Part shown: positions 1 to 6,718 of the stretch, piece by piece
Layout: the number at the start of each line of letters is the position of its first letter
Position numbering within the stretch: position 1 is the stretch's first letter
Assembly (NCBI GenBank): GCA_030539475.1
Contig: JAUNRY010000062.1
Span: 1-9,740, forward strand
Origin: Bacteroidia bacterium
Lineage (GTDB): Bacteria; Bacteroidota; Bacteroidia; Bacteroidales; Dysgonomonadaceae
DNA: 9,740 nt
Direction of reading: 5' to 3'
The notes under the pieces: generated by a model
The model's input: only the letters and a program-made list of their open reading frames with translations
What the model was told of the DNA's origin: nothing
Database searches by the model: none
Translations under genes and position numbers: made by a program

Positions 1-139
1 GATTGAGAACTATTTTTTCCTCCCTGCAAATTTAATTATTTTATCGATACAAATGAAAAATTGACATATTTTTATAATAAATCAGAACAAACAATCCACT
101 AACTTAATTGTTTCTATAATTAAACAAAAGCATACAACG
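1..139. other. A/T-rich leader upstream of the acyl-CoA ligase gene
   Basis: This stretch precedes the ligase start codon at 140 and presumably holds its promoter, but I cannot assign one. No good TTTG-N20-TAnnTTTG pair is visible. A short A/T inverted repeat (TTAATT at 104-109, AATTAA at 118-123, 8-nt loop) lies just ahead of the gene and could be a regulatory site or chance in such A/T-rich sequence. There is no Shine-Dalgarno sequence, as is usual for Bacteroidota. Confidence 0.4.
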
Positions 140-1795
140 ATGAATCAGAATTCTTTTCTTGGATTAATTGAGCAAAGCATACGAAATCATTGGGATTTAC
201 CCGCAATGACCGATTTTCAGGGGCATACTTTTTATTACAAAGATTTTGCCCGTGAAATTGATAAGCTGCACGAATTTTTCAAGTCGGCCGACATCCAACG
301 TGGCGATAAAATTTCCATCTGCGGAAAAAACTCCGCCAACTGGGCTATTGCTTTCTTTGCCACTCTCTCCTACGGAGCTGTAGCGGTGAGTATCCTGCAT
401 GAATTTGATAAAAGCAGCGTGCAGTACATCGTAGATCATTCCGATTCAAAGATGTTTTTCGTGGACGAAAGTATTTGGAATGAAATAGATGAAAACTTGT
501 TGCCAAACGTAGAAACCGTTTTCTCGCTCGACAGTTTTTCCCTGCTGAAAGTAACCTCCAAAGAACTCAAAATTTTTGTTACTAACTCCTTCCGATTTTT
601 CGATAAAAAATACGAAAAAGGATTTTTTGTAAACGATGTAGCTTTCCGTACCGATAAGCCCGAAGAATTGGCCGTTTTAAACTACACATCGGGCACAACA
701 AGCAATCCCAAAGGAGTAATGATTCCTTACAGAAGCTTGTGGTCGAACACCAAATTTGCCAACGATAATCTCAATTTTATCCACTCCGGCGACAACATTG
801 TCTGCATGCTGCCCATGGCGCACACCTACGGGCTTGCTTTCGAAATACTCAACTCCATATCCATGGGTTGCCACATTCATTTTCTGGGAAAAACGCCCTC
901 TCCCAAAGTTTTGCTCGACGCTTTTGCCCGCGTAAAACCAAAATTAGTGCTGGCTGTGCCGCTCATTATCGAGAAAATCATAACCAAAAATGTTTTCCCG
1001 AAACTTAAGCAAGGAGCTGCAAAAACGTTGATAAAGATTCCGGTTTTAAACTCCATTGTTCACAATAAAGTAAAAAAATCGCTGATCGATGTCTTCGGAG
1101 GCAACCTGGTGGAAGTAGTCATTGGCGGAGCGGCGCTCAATGCCGATGTGGAAAAATTCCTGCGAAAAATTAAGTTTCCCTATACCGTTGGATACGGAAT
1201 GACGGAGTGCGGGCCGCTTATATCTTATGCATACTGGACCGAGTTTAAAGAACGTTCGTGCGGAAAAGTAGTGGACAGGATGCAGGTGAAAATAGATTCC
1301 GATGACCCTCAAAACGTGGTTGGCGAAATATTAACCAAAGGCGCCAACTTAATGCTCGGATATTATAAAAACGATGAAGCTACCAAAGCCACATTTACCG
1401 ATGACGGCTGGCTTAAAACCGGCGATTTGGGGATATTAGACAGTGACAATTTTGTTTTTATCAGAGGACGGAACAAAAATATGATTCTTGGGCCGTCGGG
1501 ACAAAACATTTATCCCGAAGAAATTGAAGACAAATTAAATAATTCGCCTTACATTTTGGAATCGCTGGCGCTGGAAGAAAACGGCAAGATTGTAGCCCTG
1601 ATAGTTCCCGACGCAGAAGTGCTGGGAGCGGAAAACATATTGCCCGGAGAATACAATTCTTTCTTCGAAAATCAAATTAAACTGATAAACGATAAATTGG
1701 CCGCCTACAGCAAAATAGCCTCGTTCAGGATTCAAGCGGAAGAGTTCGAAAAAACTCCCAAACGAAGCATCAAACGATTTAAGTATCAAGGGTAA
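140..1795 (+). CDS. AMP-forming acyl-CoA ligase (long-chain fatty acid-CoA ligase type)
   Basis: This 551-residue protein belongs to the ANL adenylate-forming superfamily, most like long-chain fatty acid-CoA ligases. These enzymes activate a carboxylic acid with ATP to an acyl-adenylate and transfer it to CoA. Visible motifs are the phosphate-binding loop YTSGTTSNPKG (Y182-G192), GYGMTE (G351-E356), the hinge-side DGWLKTGDLG (D422 onward, with the ribose-binding D429), the following FVFIRGRNKNMI segment, and a C-terminal TPKRSIKR in which K545 fits the catalytic lysine of the adenylation half-reaction. The length is normal for the short bacterial forms and all core motifs are intact. No signal peptide or membrane helix is apparent, so a cytosolic or peripheral membrane location is likely. 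It is a single gene convergent with the regulator gene to its right, so nothing nearby identifies its substrate. The family call is firm; the chain length of the acid is inferred only from overall resemblance. Confidence 0.9.
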   Translation: MNQNSFLGLIEQSIRNHWDLPAMTDFQGHTFYYKDFAREIDKLHEFFKSADIQRGDKISICGKNSANWAIAFFATLSYGAVAVSILHEFDKSSVQYIVDHSDSKMFFVDESIWNEIDENLLPNVETVFSLDSFSLLKVTSKELKIFVTNSFRFFDKKYEKGFFVNDVAFRTDKPEELAVLNYTSGTTSNPKGVMIPYRSLWSNTKFANDNLNFIHSGDNIVCMLPMAHTYGLAFEILNSISMGCHIHFLGKTPSPKVLLDAFARVKPKLVLAVPLIIEKIITKNVFPKLKQGAAKTLIKIPVLNSIVHNKVKKSLIDVFGGNLVEVVIGGAALNADVEKFLRKIKFPYTVGYGMTECGPLISYAYWTEFKERSCGKVVDRMQVKIDSDDPQNVVGEILTKGANLMLGYYKNDEATKATFTDDGWLKTGDLGILDSDNFVFIRGRNKNMILGPSGQNIYPEEIEDKLNNSPYILESLALEENGKIVALIVPDAEVLGAENILPGEYNSFFENQIKLINDKLAAYSKIASFRIQAEEFEKTPKRSIKRFKYQG

Positions 1796-1875
1796 GGCAA
1801 ACAAACCTTTGCCAAAGAGTTTGAAATCTTAAAGAGATCATCAAAGAGCGATTTGGAAATTGCTCCATCCGTTTG
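1796..1875. other. Short convergent intergenic gap
   Basis: The gap separates the stop codons of the converging ligase and regulator genes. It opens directly after the ligase stop with a perfect 6-bp hairpin (GGCAAA at 1796-1801, TTTGCC at 1808-1813, 6-nt loop). No T-run follows, so I do not call it an intrinsic terminator. Confidence 0.4.
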
Positions 1876-2568
1876 CTACAAAGAAAACCTATTCCCGTTT
1901 TCGATAAACTCTGCGTACTTTTTCCGGTTAAAAACATAATAAAACGCGCCCCTCTTGGATGAAAATTTATCTTTTGTCTCCAACTTATCCAGAATCTCCA
2001 TCGAGGCTATTTTTTTACGAAAATTGCGTTTATCAACCGGCATCTGGTAAATAGCTTCCCACAAATCCTGCAAAGCCGGAAGCGTAAATTTCTCATCGAA
2101 AAACTCAAAAATAATAGGCTGCAAAGAAACCTTGTACCTGAGCAATCTCAGCGCATCGTCCACCATGGCGTTGTGATCGAAAATCAGCTTTGGCAGTTTT
2201 CTTATATTCACCCATTTGGCATCGAATGCTTTGGCGAGCGATGTATCAAATTCTTCCAAATGCACCAGCGCGTAATAACTTACCGAAACCACCCTGTCGC
2301 CCGTATCGCGTTCCATTTCACCGTAAGCGCCCACCTGTTCCATATAAATCCCTTGCTGGCGCGTGTATCTATACAAAACTTTTTCGGCAGCTTCGTCAAG
2401 GCTTTCGGCTTCGTCCATAAATCCGCCCATAAGCGACCACTCGCCTTTGTTCGGTTCTAAAGGACGGCGCGTTAATAAGATATGAAGTTCTTTGTCTTTG
2501 AATCCGAAGATGATACAATCCACAGCGACAAGAAATTTCGCATCGTGGGAATAAAATCCGGCAGGCAT
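1876..2568 (-). CDS. Nudix-fold winged-helix sugar regulator (NrtR/AraR-like), probable galactose regulator
   Basis: This 230-residue protein has an N-terminal Nudix-like domain (about residues 10-135) and a C-terminal winged-helix domain (about 140-225, with FTLPALQDLWEAIY and DKRNFRKKI). This is the layout of the NrtR family, whose Bacteroides member AraR is a transcription factor that senses L-arabinose through its Nudix domain. The Nudix box is degenerate. G49 and E55 are present, but the glutamates of the REUXEEXG core are replaced by V64, R67 and Y68, so hydrolase activity is unlikely and a ligand-sensing role is favoured. I chose the start at 2568 because conserved sequence begins at about residue 5 (FYSHDAKF). 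The longer frame to 2673 would translate a terminator hairpin and repeat DNA. The gene follows galK, galactose permease and galM on the same strand but is separated from them by a strong terminator. Galactose or a galactose metabolite as effector is inferred from context. Confidence 0.82.
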   Translation of the reverse strand: MPAGFYSHDAKFLVAVDCIIFGFKDKELHILLTRRPLEPNKGEWSLMGGFMDEAESLDEAAEKVLYRYTRQQGIYMEQVGAYGEMERDTGDRVVSVSYYALVHLEEFDTSLAKAFDAKWVNIRKLPKLIFDHNAMVDDALRLLRYKVSLQPIIFEFFDEKFTLPALQDLWEAIYQMPVDKRNFRKKIASMEILDKLETKDKFSSKRGAFYYVFNRKKYAEFIENGNRFSL

Positions 2569-2615
2569 AATATTAGATGTTAGAAGTGAAATAGTTGGAA
2601 AGTAGAAGTTAGAAA
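2569..2615. repeat. Degenerate 7-nt-period array, TTAGAAG type
   Basis: Immediately upstream of the regulator start codon, variants of TTAGAAG recur with a spacing of about 7 nt (starting near 2573, 2580, 2595, 2603 and 2609, with slips of one base). The array is purine-rich on the plus strand. In the regulator mRNA it would lie in the 5' leader, so it may overlap the gene's promoter or leader. It resembles, in period but not in sequence, the arrays at 3882-3950, 8006-8064 and 9601-9642. Confidence 0.5.
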
Positions 2616-2637
2616 AAAAGAATGTCCGATGAAGCAT

Positions 2638-2698
2638 AAAAAATGGCTTCGCCGGGGAGTTGTTAACCAACATTCCCGGCGATAGCCATTGCTTTTTT
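2638..2698. terminator. Strong bidirectional intrinsic terminator after galK
   Basis: A long hairpin sits just past the galK stop codon. AATGGCT plus TCGCCGGG (2642-2656) pairs with CCCGGCGA plus AGCCATT (2675-2690), giving 15 bp with one bulged base at 2683. The inner loop can pair further (GTTG at 2659-2662 with CAAC at 2668-2671). Six As (2638-2643) give a U-tract on the minus strand and six Ts (2693-2698) give one on the plus strand, so it can work in both directions. In the minus direction it would end the gal operon transcript before the regulator gene. The galK stop codon overlaps the plus-strand T-run. Confidence 0.85.
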
Positions 2699-3848
2699 AC
2701 AATTTGCGTGCGCCGTCTTTAATTACAACGTCGTACACTTTAGGCTCGTGCCCGTATTTTTCTTTGAATTGTTTTTTGGCGTCTTCAATAAACGAATCGT
2801 ACAACTCGTCTTTTACCAGGTTAATGGTGCATCCGCCAAAACCGCCGCCCATAACGCGCGAGCCGGTAACACCGTGTTCGCGGGCAACGTCGTTCAGAAA
2901 ATCGAGTTCTTCGCAGCTCACTTCGTAAAGTTTGCTCATGCCGTGGTGCGTTTCGTACATTCTGGCGCCAACGGTTTCGTAATCGCCTTTTTCCAACGCT
3001 TCCGACACGTCGTACACGCGTTGCGTTTCTTCAATCACGTATTTGGCGCGCATGTAATCTTCTTCCGAAATGCTGTCTTTTACGGCATCGAGTTGTTCCA
3101 TTGTGGCATCGCGCAAAAACTGAACATCGGGGTTTCCGTTGTCGTGAATGGCTTTGGCAGCCCGTTCGCACGATTCGCGCCGTTTGTTGTATGCCGATGA
3201 AGCCAATTCGTGTTTCACTACCGTATCCAGCAACACCAGTTTGTATCCTTTCGGATCGAACGGGAAATAATCAAATTCCATTGTTTTGGTATCCAAACGC
3301 ATCAAATGCCCCTCTTTTCCGAATATCGATGCAAATTGATCCATGATTCCGCACTTCACGCCCACGTAATTGTGTTCGGTAGATTGTCCGATGCGTGCCA
3401 GCTCAAATTTATCGATTTCCAGGTTCAGCATGTCGTTGAGCGCATACGCGTAAGTGCTTTCCAACGCCGCCGATGACGACATTCCGGCGCCCAGCGGCAC
3501 ATCGCCTGCAAAAGCAGTATCGAATCCGGCCACTTTTCCGCCGCGTTTTATAATTTCGCGGCAAACGCCGAAAATATATTTTGCCCAGCCTTCTTTTGGC
3601 AGGTCTTCTTCGTTAAAGCCAAACTCCGAATGTTCGTCCAAATCGGCAGCGTAAGCGCGTACCTTATCGGTTCCGTTCAGGCGGATGGCGGCCACCATTC
3701 CTTTATCGATAGCTCCGGGAAAAACAAAACTTCCGTTATAGTCGGTATGTTCGCCAATGAGGTTTATACGCCCGGGAGAGGCGTAAACCTCCGGTTTTTC
3801 GTCACCAAATTTCTCGTGAAAAATTTTTAGTATCTGTTCTTTTGTCAT
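2697..3848 (-). CDS. galK: Galactokinase
   Basis: The product phosphorylates alpha-D-galactose at C1 using ATP to give galactose-1-phosphate, the first committed step of the Leloir pathway, in the cytosol. The 383-residue protein has the usual length and all GHMP-kinase signatures. These are the galactokinase motif GRINLIGEHTDYNG (G26-G39), whose E33, H34 and D36 contact the sugar, the ATP-binding PLGAGMSSSAALE (P118-E130), the catalytic aspartate D170 in GIMDQF, and the C-terminal GGGFGG loop (334-339). The start codon at 3848 lies 22 residues ahead of the conserved region, as in other galactokinases, and is preceded by A/T-rich sequence without a Shine-Dalgarno site. It follows the sugar permease gene on the same strand across a 113-bp gap that contains a long hairpin, and it ends in a strong terminator. 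No defects are visible. Confidence 0.97.
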   Translation of the reverse strand: MTKEQILKIFHEKFGDEKPEVYASPGRINLIGEHTDYNGSFVFPGAIDKGMVAAIRLNGTDKVRAYAADLDEHSEFGFNEEDLPKEGWAKYIFGVCREIIKRGGKVAGFDTAFAGDVPLGAGMSSSAALESTYAYALNDMLNLEIDKFELARIGQSTEHNYVGVKCGIMDQFASIFGKEGHLMRLDTKTMEFDYFPFDPKGYKLVLLDTVVKHELASSAYNKRRESCERAAKAIHDNGNPDVQFLRDATMEQLDAVKDSISEEDYMRAKYVIEETQRVYDVSEALEKGDYETVGARMYETHHGMSKLYEVSCEELDFLNDVAREHGVTGSRVMGGGFGGCTINLVKDELYDSFIEDAKKQFKEKYGHEPKVYDVVIKDGARKL

Positions 3849-3881
3849 AATAAGTTATAATTCGAAATATATGTAACATTG

Positions 3882-3950
3882 CAGATTACAGACATCAGAT
3901 TTCAGACAGGTTAATAGGAGGATTGTCTGATATCTGACGTCTGAAATCTG
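3882..3950. repeat. 27-bp inverted repeat built of CAGAYNN heptads
   Basis: Between the permease stop and the galK start there are two 27-nt arms (3882-3908 and 3924-3950) around a 15-nt loop. Each arm is four consecutive heptads of the form CAGAYNN, read on opposite strands. The arms differ at three positions (3888, 3894, 3901), all in the variable part of the heptads. In the minus-strand transcript one of these becomes a G-U pair, so 25 of 27 positions pair. There is no U-run, so it does not look like an intrinsic terminator. It could instead affect mRNA processing or stability between the two cistrons. Confidence 0.8.
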
Positions 3951-3961
3951 TGTTCTTAAAG

Positions 3962-5344
3962 TTATTGCATTTGCTCTTCTTTCGGCAGGCTTCCGGTTGC
4001 TAATTCAACAGGAATTTCTTCTTCATCATCGGTTACCGAAATATTTGTATTTACATTTTTCGCACCAATCAAAGCATAATACAGAAGGTAAGCCAGTCCG
4101 ATAAATACCACCCAATAACTTACGAGGTAATTCAGGCCTCCGGTCATATCAACAATTCCATTTTGAAGCAGCGGCAAAATTCCACCACCGCAAACTAATA
4201 CCATAAAGATACCCGATGCTTTTTCGGTGTATTTTCCAAGCCCTTCAACAGCGAGATTAAAAATTCCTCCCCACATAACAGAAGTACAAAGGCCTATTAA
4301 AACCAAAAATGCGGCATTAATCGGTACTTTTGCCAAGCCGAACAAGCCTTCAGCATCATTTTTGAAAACCGGTAAGTTAACCATCGATTCGGGAGACGAA
4401 AACATGGCAGCCAACGTTAGTATTAATCCGGCAACTGACGCCACGCTCAACATTGCTTTTGCAGAGACCTTGCTTCCGATTGCCGCTCCAAGAAGACGGC
4501 CTACAAGCATCAACAACCAATAAGTAGCCGTTACTGAACCGGCAATGGCTTCGGCAGAACCTAATCCTCCAAGTTGCAAAACATCTAAGTCGGGATTCTG
4601 CAACCATTTATTCAAAATATTAGGCACTCCAACTTCAACACCCACATATACAAAAATACCAATTGCACCTAACACGAAATGGCGAAACGCCAAGGGCGAG
4701 TGCTCGTAGCGAACCGTAGTTTTCAGTGTGGCTCTTTTTTCGGGGATGGAAGTTAGTGAAATAACTATAAAAGCAAATGCAAAAATTGCCAATGCAGCGT
4801 ACATTAATGGAAATACGTCGCTGATTTGAGAATTTTGAATACCGTTAGGAATCAAGATTCCGGTAAGGATAATAACAGCAGTACCGGCCAATGAGTTAAA
4901 AGAACCACCTACCTGAATGAGCTGATTGCCTTTGTTTCCACCGCCGCCCAGCCTATTAAGCATAGGGTTAACAACCACGTTGAGCAAACACATAGAAAAT
5001 CCGGCAACAAACGCACCCAATAGGTATATGCCGAAACTACCGGCGTAACCGGAAAGGGTTTGAATGCCCACACCAATAAATCCTACCGCGATGGCAATCA
5101 AAGCAGTTTTTTTATAACCCAGCTTTTGAAGTAAATTGCCTGCCGGATAGCCCATTACAGCATAGGCTATGAAGTTGGCAAAAACACCAAGCGTTCCCAT
5201 CCAGTTTGGCACATTGAACTGGAATTTTAAAATATCTCCCATGGGAGAGGCCAAATTAGTTACAAATGAGATCATCCCAAAAAGGAAGATCATCATAATA
5301 ATAGGTAACAGATAATTTTGTTTTTGTTTTGTTACTGTATTCAT
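3962..5344 (-). CDS. gluP: Glucose/galactose MFS symporter (FucP/GluP family)
   Basis: This 460-residue, strongly hydrophobic protein of the major facilitator superfamily is closest to the FucP/GluP sugar:H+ symporters that import glucose, galactose or fucose across the inner membrane. Hydrophobic segments begin at about residue 12 (LLPIIMMIFLFGMISF) and continue in the pattern of 12 helices. A short cytoplasmic N-terminus and a charged C-terminal tail (DDEEEIP...KEEQ) lie outside the membrane core. Family-like features are the N-terminal NLASPMGDILKFQF segment, MGYPAGNLLQKLGYKKT in the first cytoplasmic loop, and the NVVVNPMLNRLGG helix 4-5 region. The gene lies 35 bp after galM and precedes galK, so galactose is the likely main substrate. 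The length is normal and the frame is intact. The family is clear; whether it prefers galactose over glucose is inferred from its neighbours. Confidence 0.9.
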   Translation of the reverse strand: MNTVTKQKQNYLLPIIMMIFLFGMISFVTNLASPMGDILKFQFNVPNWMGTLGVFANFIAYAVMGYPAGNLLQKLGYKKTALIAIAVGFIGVGIQTLSGYAGSFGIYLLGAFVAGFSMCLLNVVVNPMLNRLGGGGNKGNQLIQVGGSFNSLAGTAVIILTGILIPNGIQNSQISDVFPLMYAALAIFAFAFIVISLTSIPEKRATLKTTVRYEHSPLAFRHFVLGAIGIFVYVGVEVGVPNILNKWLQNPDLDVLQLGGLGSAEAIAGSVTATYWLLMLVGRLLGAAIGSKVSAKAMLSVASVAGLILTLAAMFSSPESMVNLPVFKNDAEGLFGLAKVPINAAFLVLIGLCTSVMWGGIFNLAVEGLGKYTEKASGIFMVLVCGGGILPLLQNGIVDMTGGLNYLVSYWVVFIGLAYLLYYALIGAKNVNTNISVTDDEEEIPVELATGSLPKEEQMQ

Positions 5345-5379
5345 ACTTTCTGATTAAAAATTAAATAGTGTTTTATTAT

Positions 5380-6452
5380 TTATATAGAAAACTTATAAGT
5401 TGTTCTCGAATTAAATTCCTCCCCCGGTTTTAAGATTACCGATGGATATTCGGGTTTATTGATGCTGTCCGGAAAATGTTGCGTTTCAAAACACACTGCC
5501 GAACGTTCGGGATATGTATTGCCGTTTTTGGCGGTAAAGTTACCGGTCATCCAGTTACCGGTGTACATTTGCACGCCCGGCTCGGTGGTGTGCATTTCCA
5601 TTTTTATCCCGGTTTTAGGCGACTGGCACACACCCACAAAGGCGTATTCGTTTTCAGCATTTTTGTTTATTATAAATGTATGGTCGTATCCTTTCCCGAA
5701 GTGAAGTTGCTGAAAATCATCATCAATACGCTCGCCAATGGTGTGCTCAACGGTAAAATCCATGGGAGTATCTGTTACCGTTTCGGCTTCGCCGTAAGGA
5801 ATGGCGGTTGCGTCGGTTGGCAAATACGTGTCGGCGTTGAGCGTGAGCAGGTGGTCGCCTATATACGGATCGCCTTCGCCGGACAGATTGAAATAGGAAT
5901 GGTTGGTGAGGTTCAGTATGGTTGTTTTATCGGTAACGGCACGGTAAACAATATCCAACGCGTTATCATCGGTTAGCGTATAAATGATTGTTACCGACAG
6001 GTTGCCGGGATAACCCTCTTCACCGTCGGGCGACAGATAAAACAACTCAATGCTGTTTTGGGAAACGTTTTTCACGTCCCAAACAACGGCATTGAACCCT
6101 TTTGTTCCGCCATGTAGTGAATTGGGGCCGTTGTTAACAGCCAGGTTGTATTTTTTTTCGTCTAATGTGAACTCTCCCTGGGCAATTCTATTGGCCGTAC
6201 GGCCGCAAACAGCGCCAAAATAAGGCTCTTGCGAAGTTAAATACTCATCGATGGTGGGATGGCCCAAAACCACATCGGTGAGGTGGCCGTTTTGTCGGGC
6301 ACCATCAGCGACACAATTTTTGCGCCGTAATTGGTAACGGCAATTTCGCATCCCGCATTGTTTGTTAGAACGTATAATCCGGTTTGCTTTCCGTCAATAA
6401 CTTTTTCGAAAGCAGCAGGCAGCAAACCGGACTTGCTATACATATTATCCAT
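5380..6452 (-). pseudogene. galM: Aldose 1-epimerase (galactose mutarotase), interrupted by a one-base frameshift
   Basis: GalM interconverts the alpha and beta anomers of galactose so that GalK receives the alpha form. The gene is split into two overlapping frames. Codons 1-54 run from the ATG at 6452 in one frame (through NYGAKIVSLMVPDK). The rest (NGHLTDVVLGHPTIDEYL to the stop at 5380) is in another frame. Adding one base to the run of four Ts at 6290-6293 (As in the coding strand) restores VPDK-NGHLTDVV, as expected for the family, and a 357-residue protein of normal length. All catalytic elements are otherwise present in restored numbering: R85 in CGRTANRI, H114 in LHGG, H185 in TNHSYFNL, the YDHTF aspartate and E323 in CFETQHF. 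With no other damage, a sequencing error or a very recent mutation is likelier than an old pseudogene. It is the first gene of the gal operon. Confidence 0.88.
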
Positions 6453-6516
6453 GTTTTTTGTGAGGTTTTAAAAATAAGATGGTGATGAAGACTGGATTCT
6501 CTTTTAAAAATTGGTG

Positions 6517-6546
6517 TAAAAATAACACATTTTTATATTACTCAAC
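6517..6546 (-). promoter_or_regulatory. Possible weak galM operon promoter
   Basis: On the minus strand GTTG (complement of 6543-6546) is followed after 18 nt by TATTTTTA (complement of 6517-6524). This is an imperfect match to the Bacteroidota TTTG-N19-21-TAnnTTTG pattern and leaves a leader of about 60 nt before galM. It lies inside the inverted repeat at 6522-6565, so a protein bound there would block it. The match is poor and the call is tentative. Confidence 0.25.
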
Positions 6547-6565
6547 GAATTTAAAAATGTGTTAT
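6522..6565. promoter_or_regulatory. Perfect 14-bp inverted repeat upstream of galM, candidate operator
   Basis: ATAACACATTTTTA (6522-6535) and its exact reverse complement (6552-6565) flank a 16-nt spacer, about 70 bp upstream of the galM start. The arm centres are 30 bp apart, close to three helical turns. This suits a dimeric or tetrameric DNA-binding protein, and the gal-linked Nudix regulator is the obvious candidate. An RNA hairpin in the operon leader is the alternative reading. No T-run follows it, which argues against a terminator. Confidence 0.6.
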
Positions 6566-6694
6566 AAAACATATTTCCTGTCCGTAAAACTCTTTCAGGG
6601 AGCAAAAACAGCTACAATGCAGCTTTCAACCATCTGATTTTATGATTATTATTTGTTTTAATTTTGTTCAGTTATCGTCTGTAATAAATGTCGG

Positions 6695-6718
6695 AAAAAT
6701 CACAATTATTCGCGATTT
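6695..6718 (-). terminator. Weak possible terminator at the end of the CorC-like gene
   Basis: On the minus strand AAATCGC (complement of 6712-6718) can pair with GTGATTT (complement of 6697-6703) with one G-U pair and an 8-nt loop. It is followed by or overlaps five Us (complement of 6695-6699). The stop codon at 6706-6708 lies in the loop. The stem is short and A/T-rich, so efficiency is doubtful. Confidence 0.3.

Noticed and set aside
61..78. TTGACA and TATAAT words before the ligase gene, resembling a sigma-70 promoter
   Set aside because: They are only 6 nt apart instead of about 17, and Bacteroidota use a different consensus. Chance in A/T-rich DNA is likelier.
1796..1813. Hairpin after the ligase stop as an intrinsic terminator
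   Set aside because: The stem is only 6 bp and no T-run follows on either strand.
2569..2673. N-terminal extension of the Nudix regulator to an upstream ATG at 2673
   Set aside because: The extra 35 residues are translated from a heptad array and a terminator hairpin and do not resemble the family. The ATG at 2568 sits directly before conserved sequence.
2748..3200. Plus-strand open frame of 150 codons opposite galK
   Set aside because: It is a shadow frame of galactokinase with no start context, promoter or recognisable protein family.
6285..6300. Programmed ribosomal frameshift in galM
   Set aside because: No slippery heptamer, stimulatory stem or biological precedent for this family is apparent. 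A simple indel in a short homopolymer explains it.
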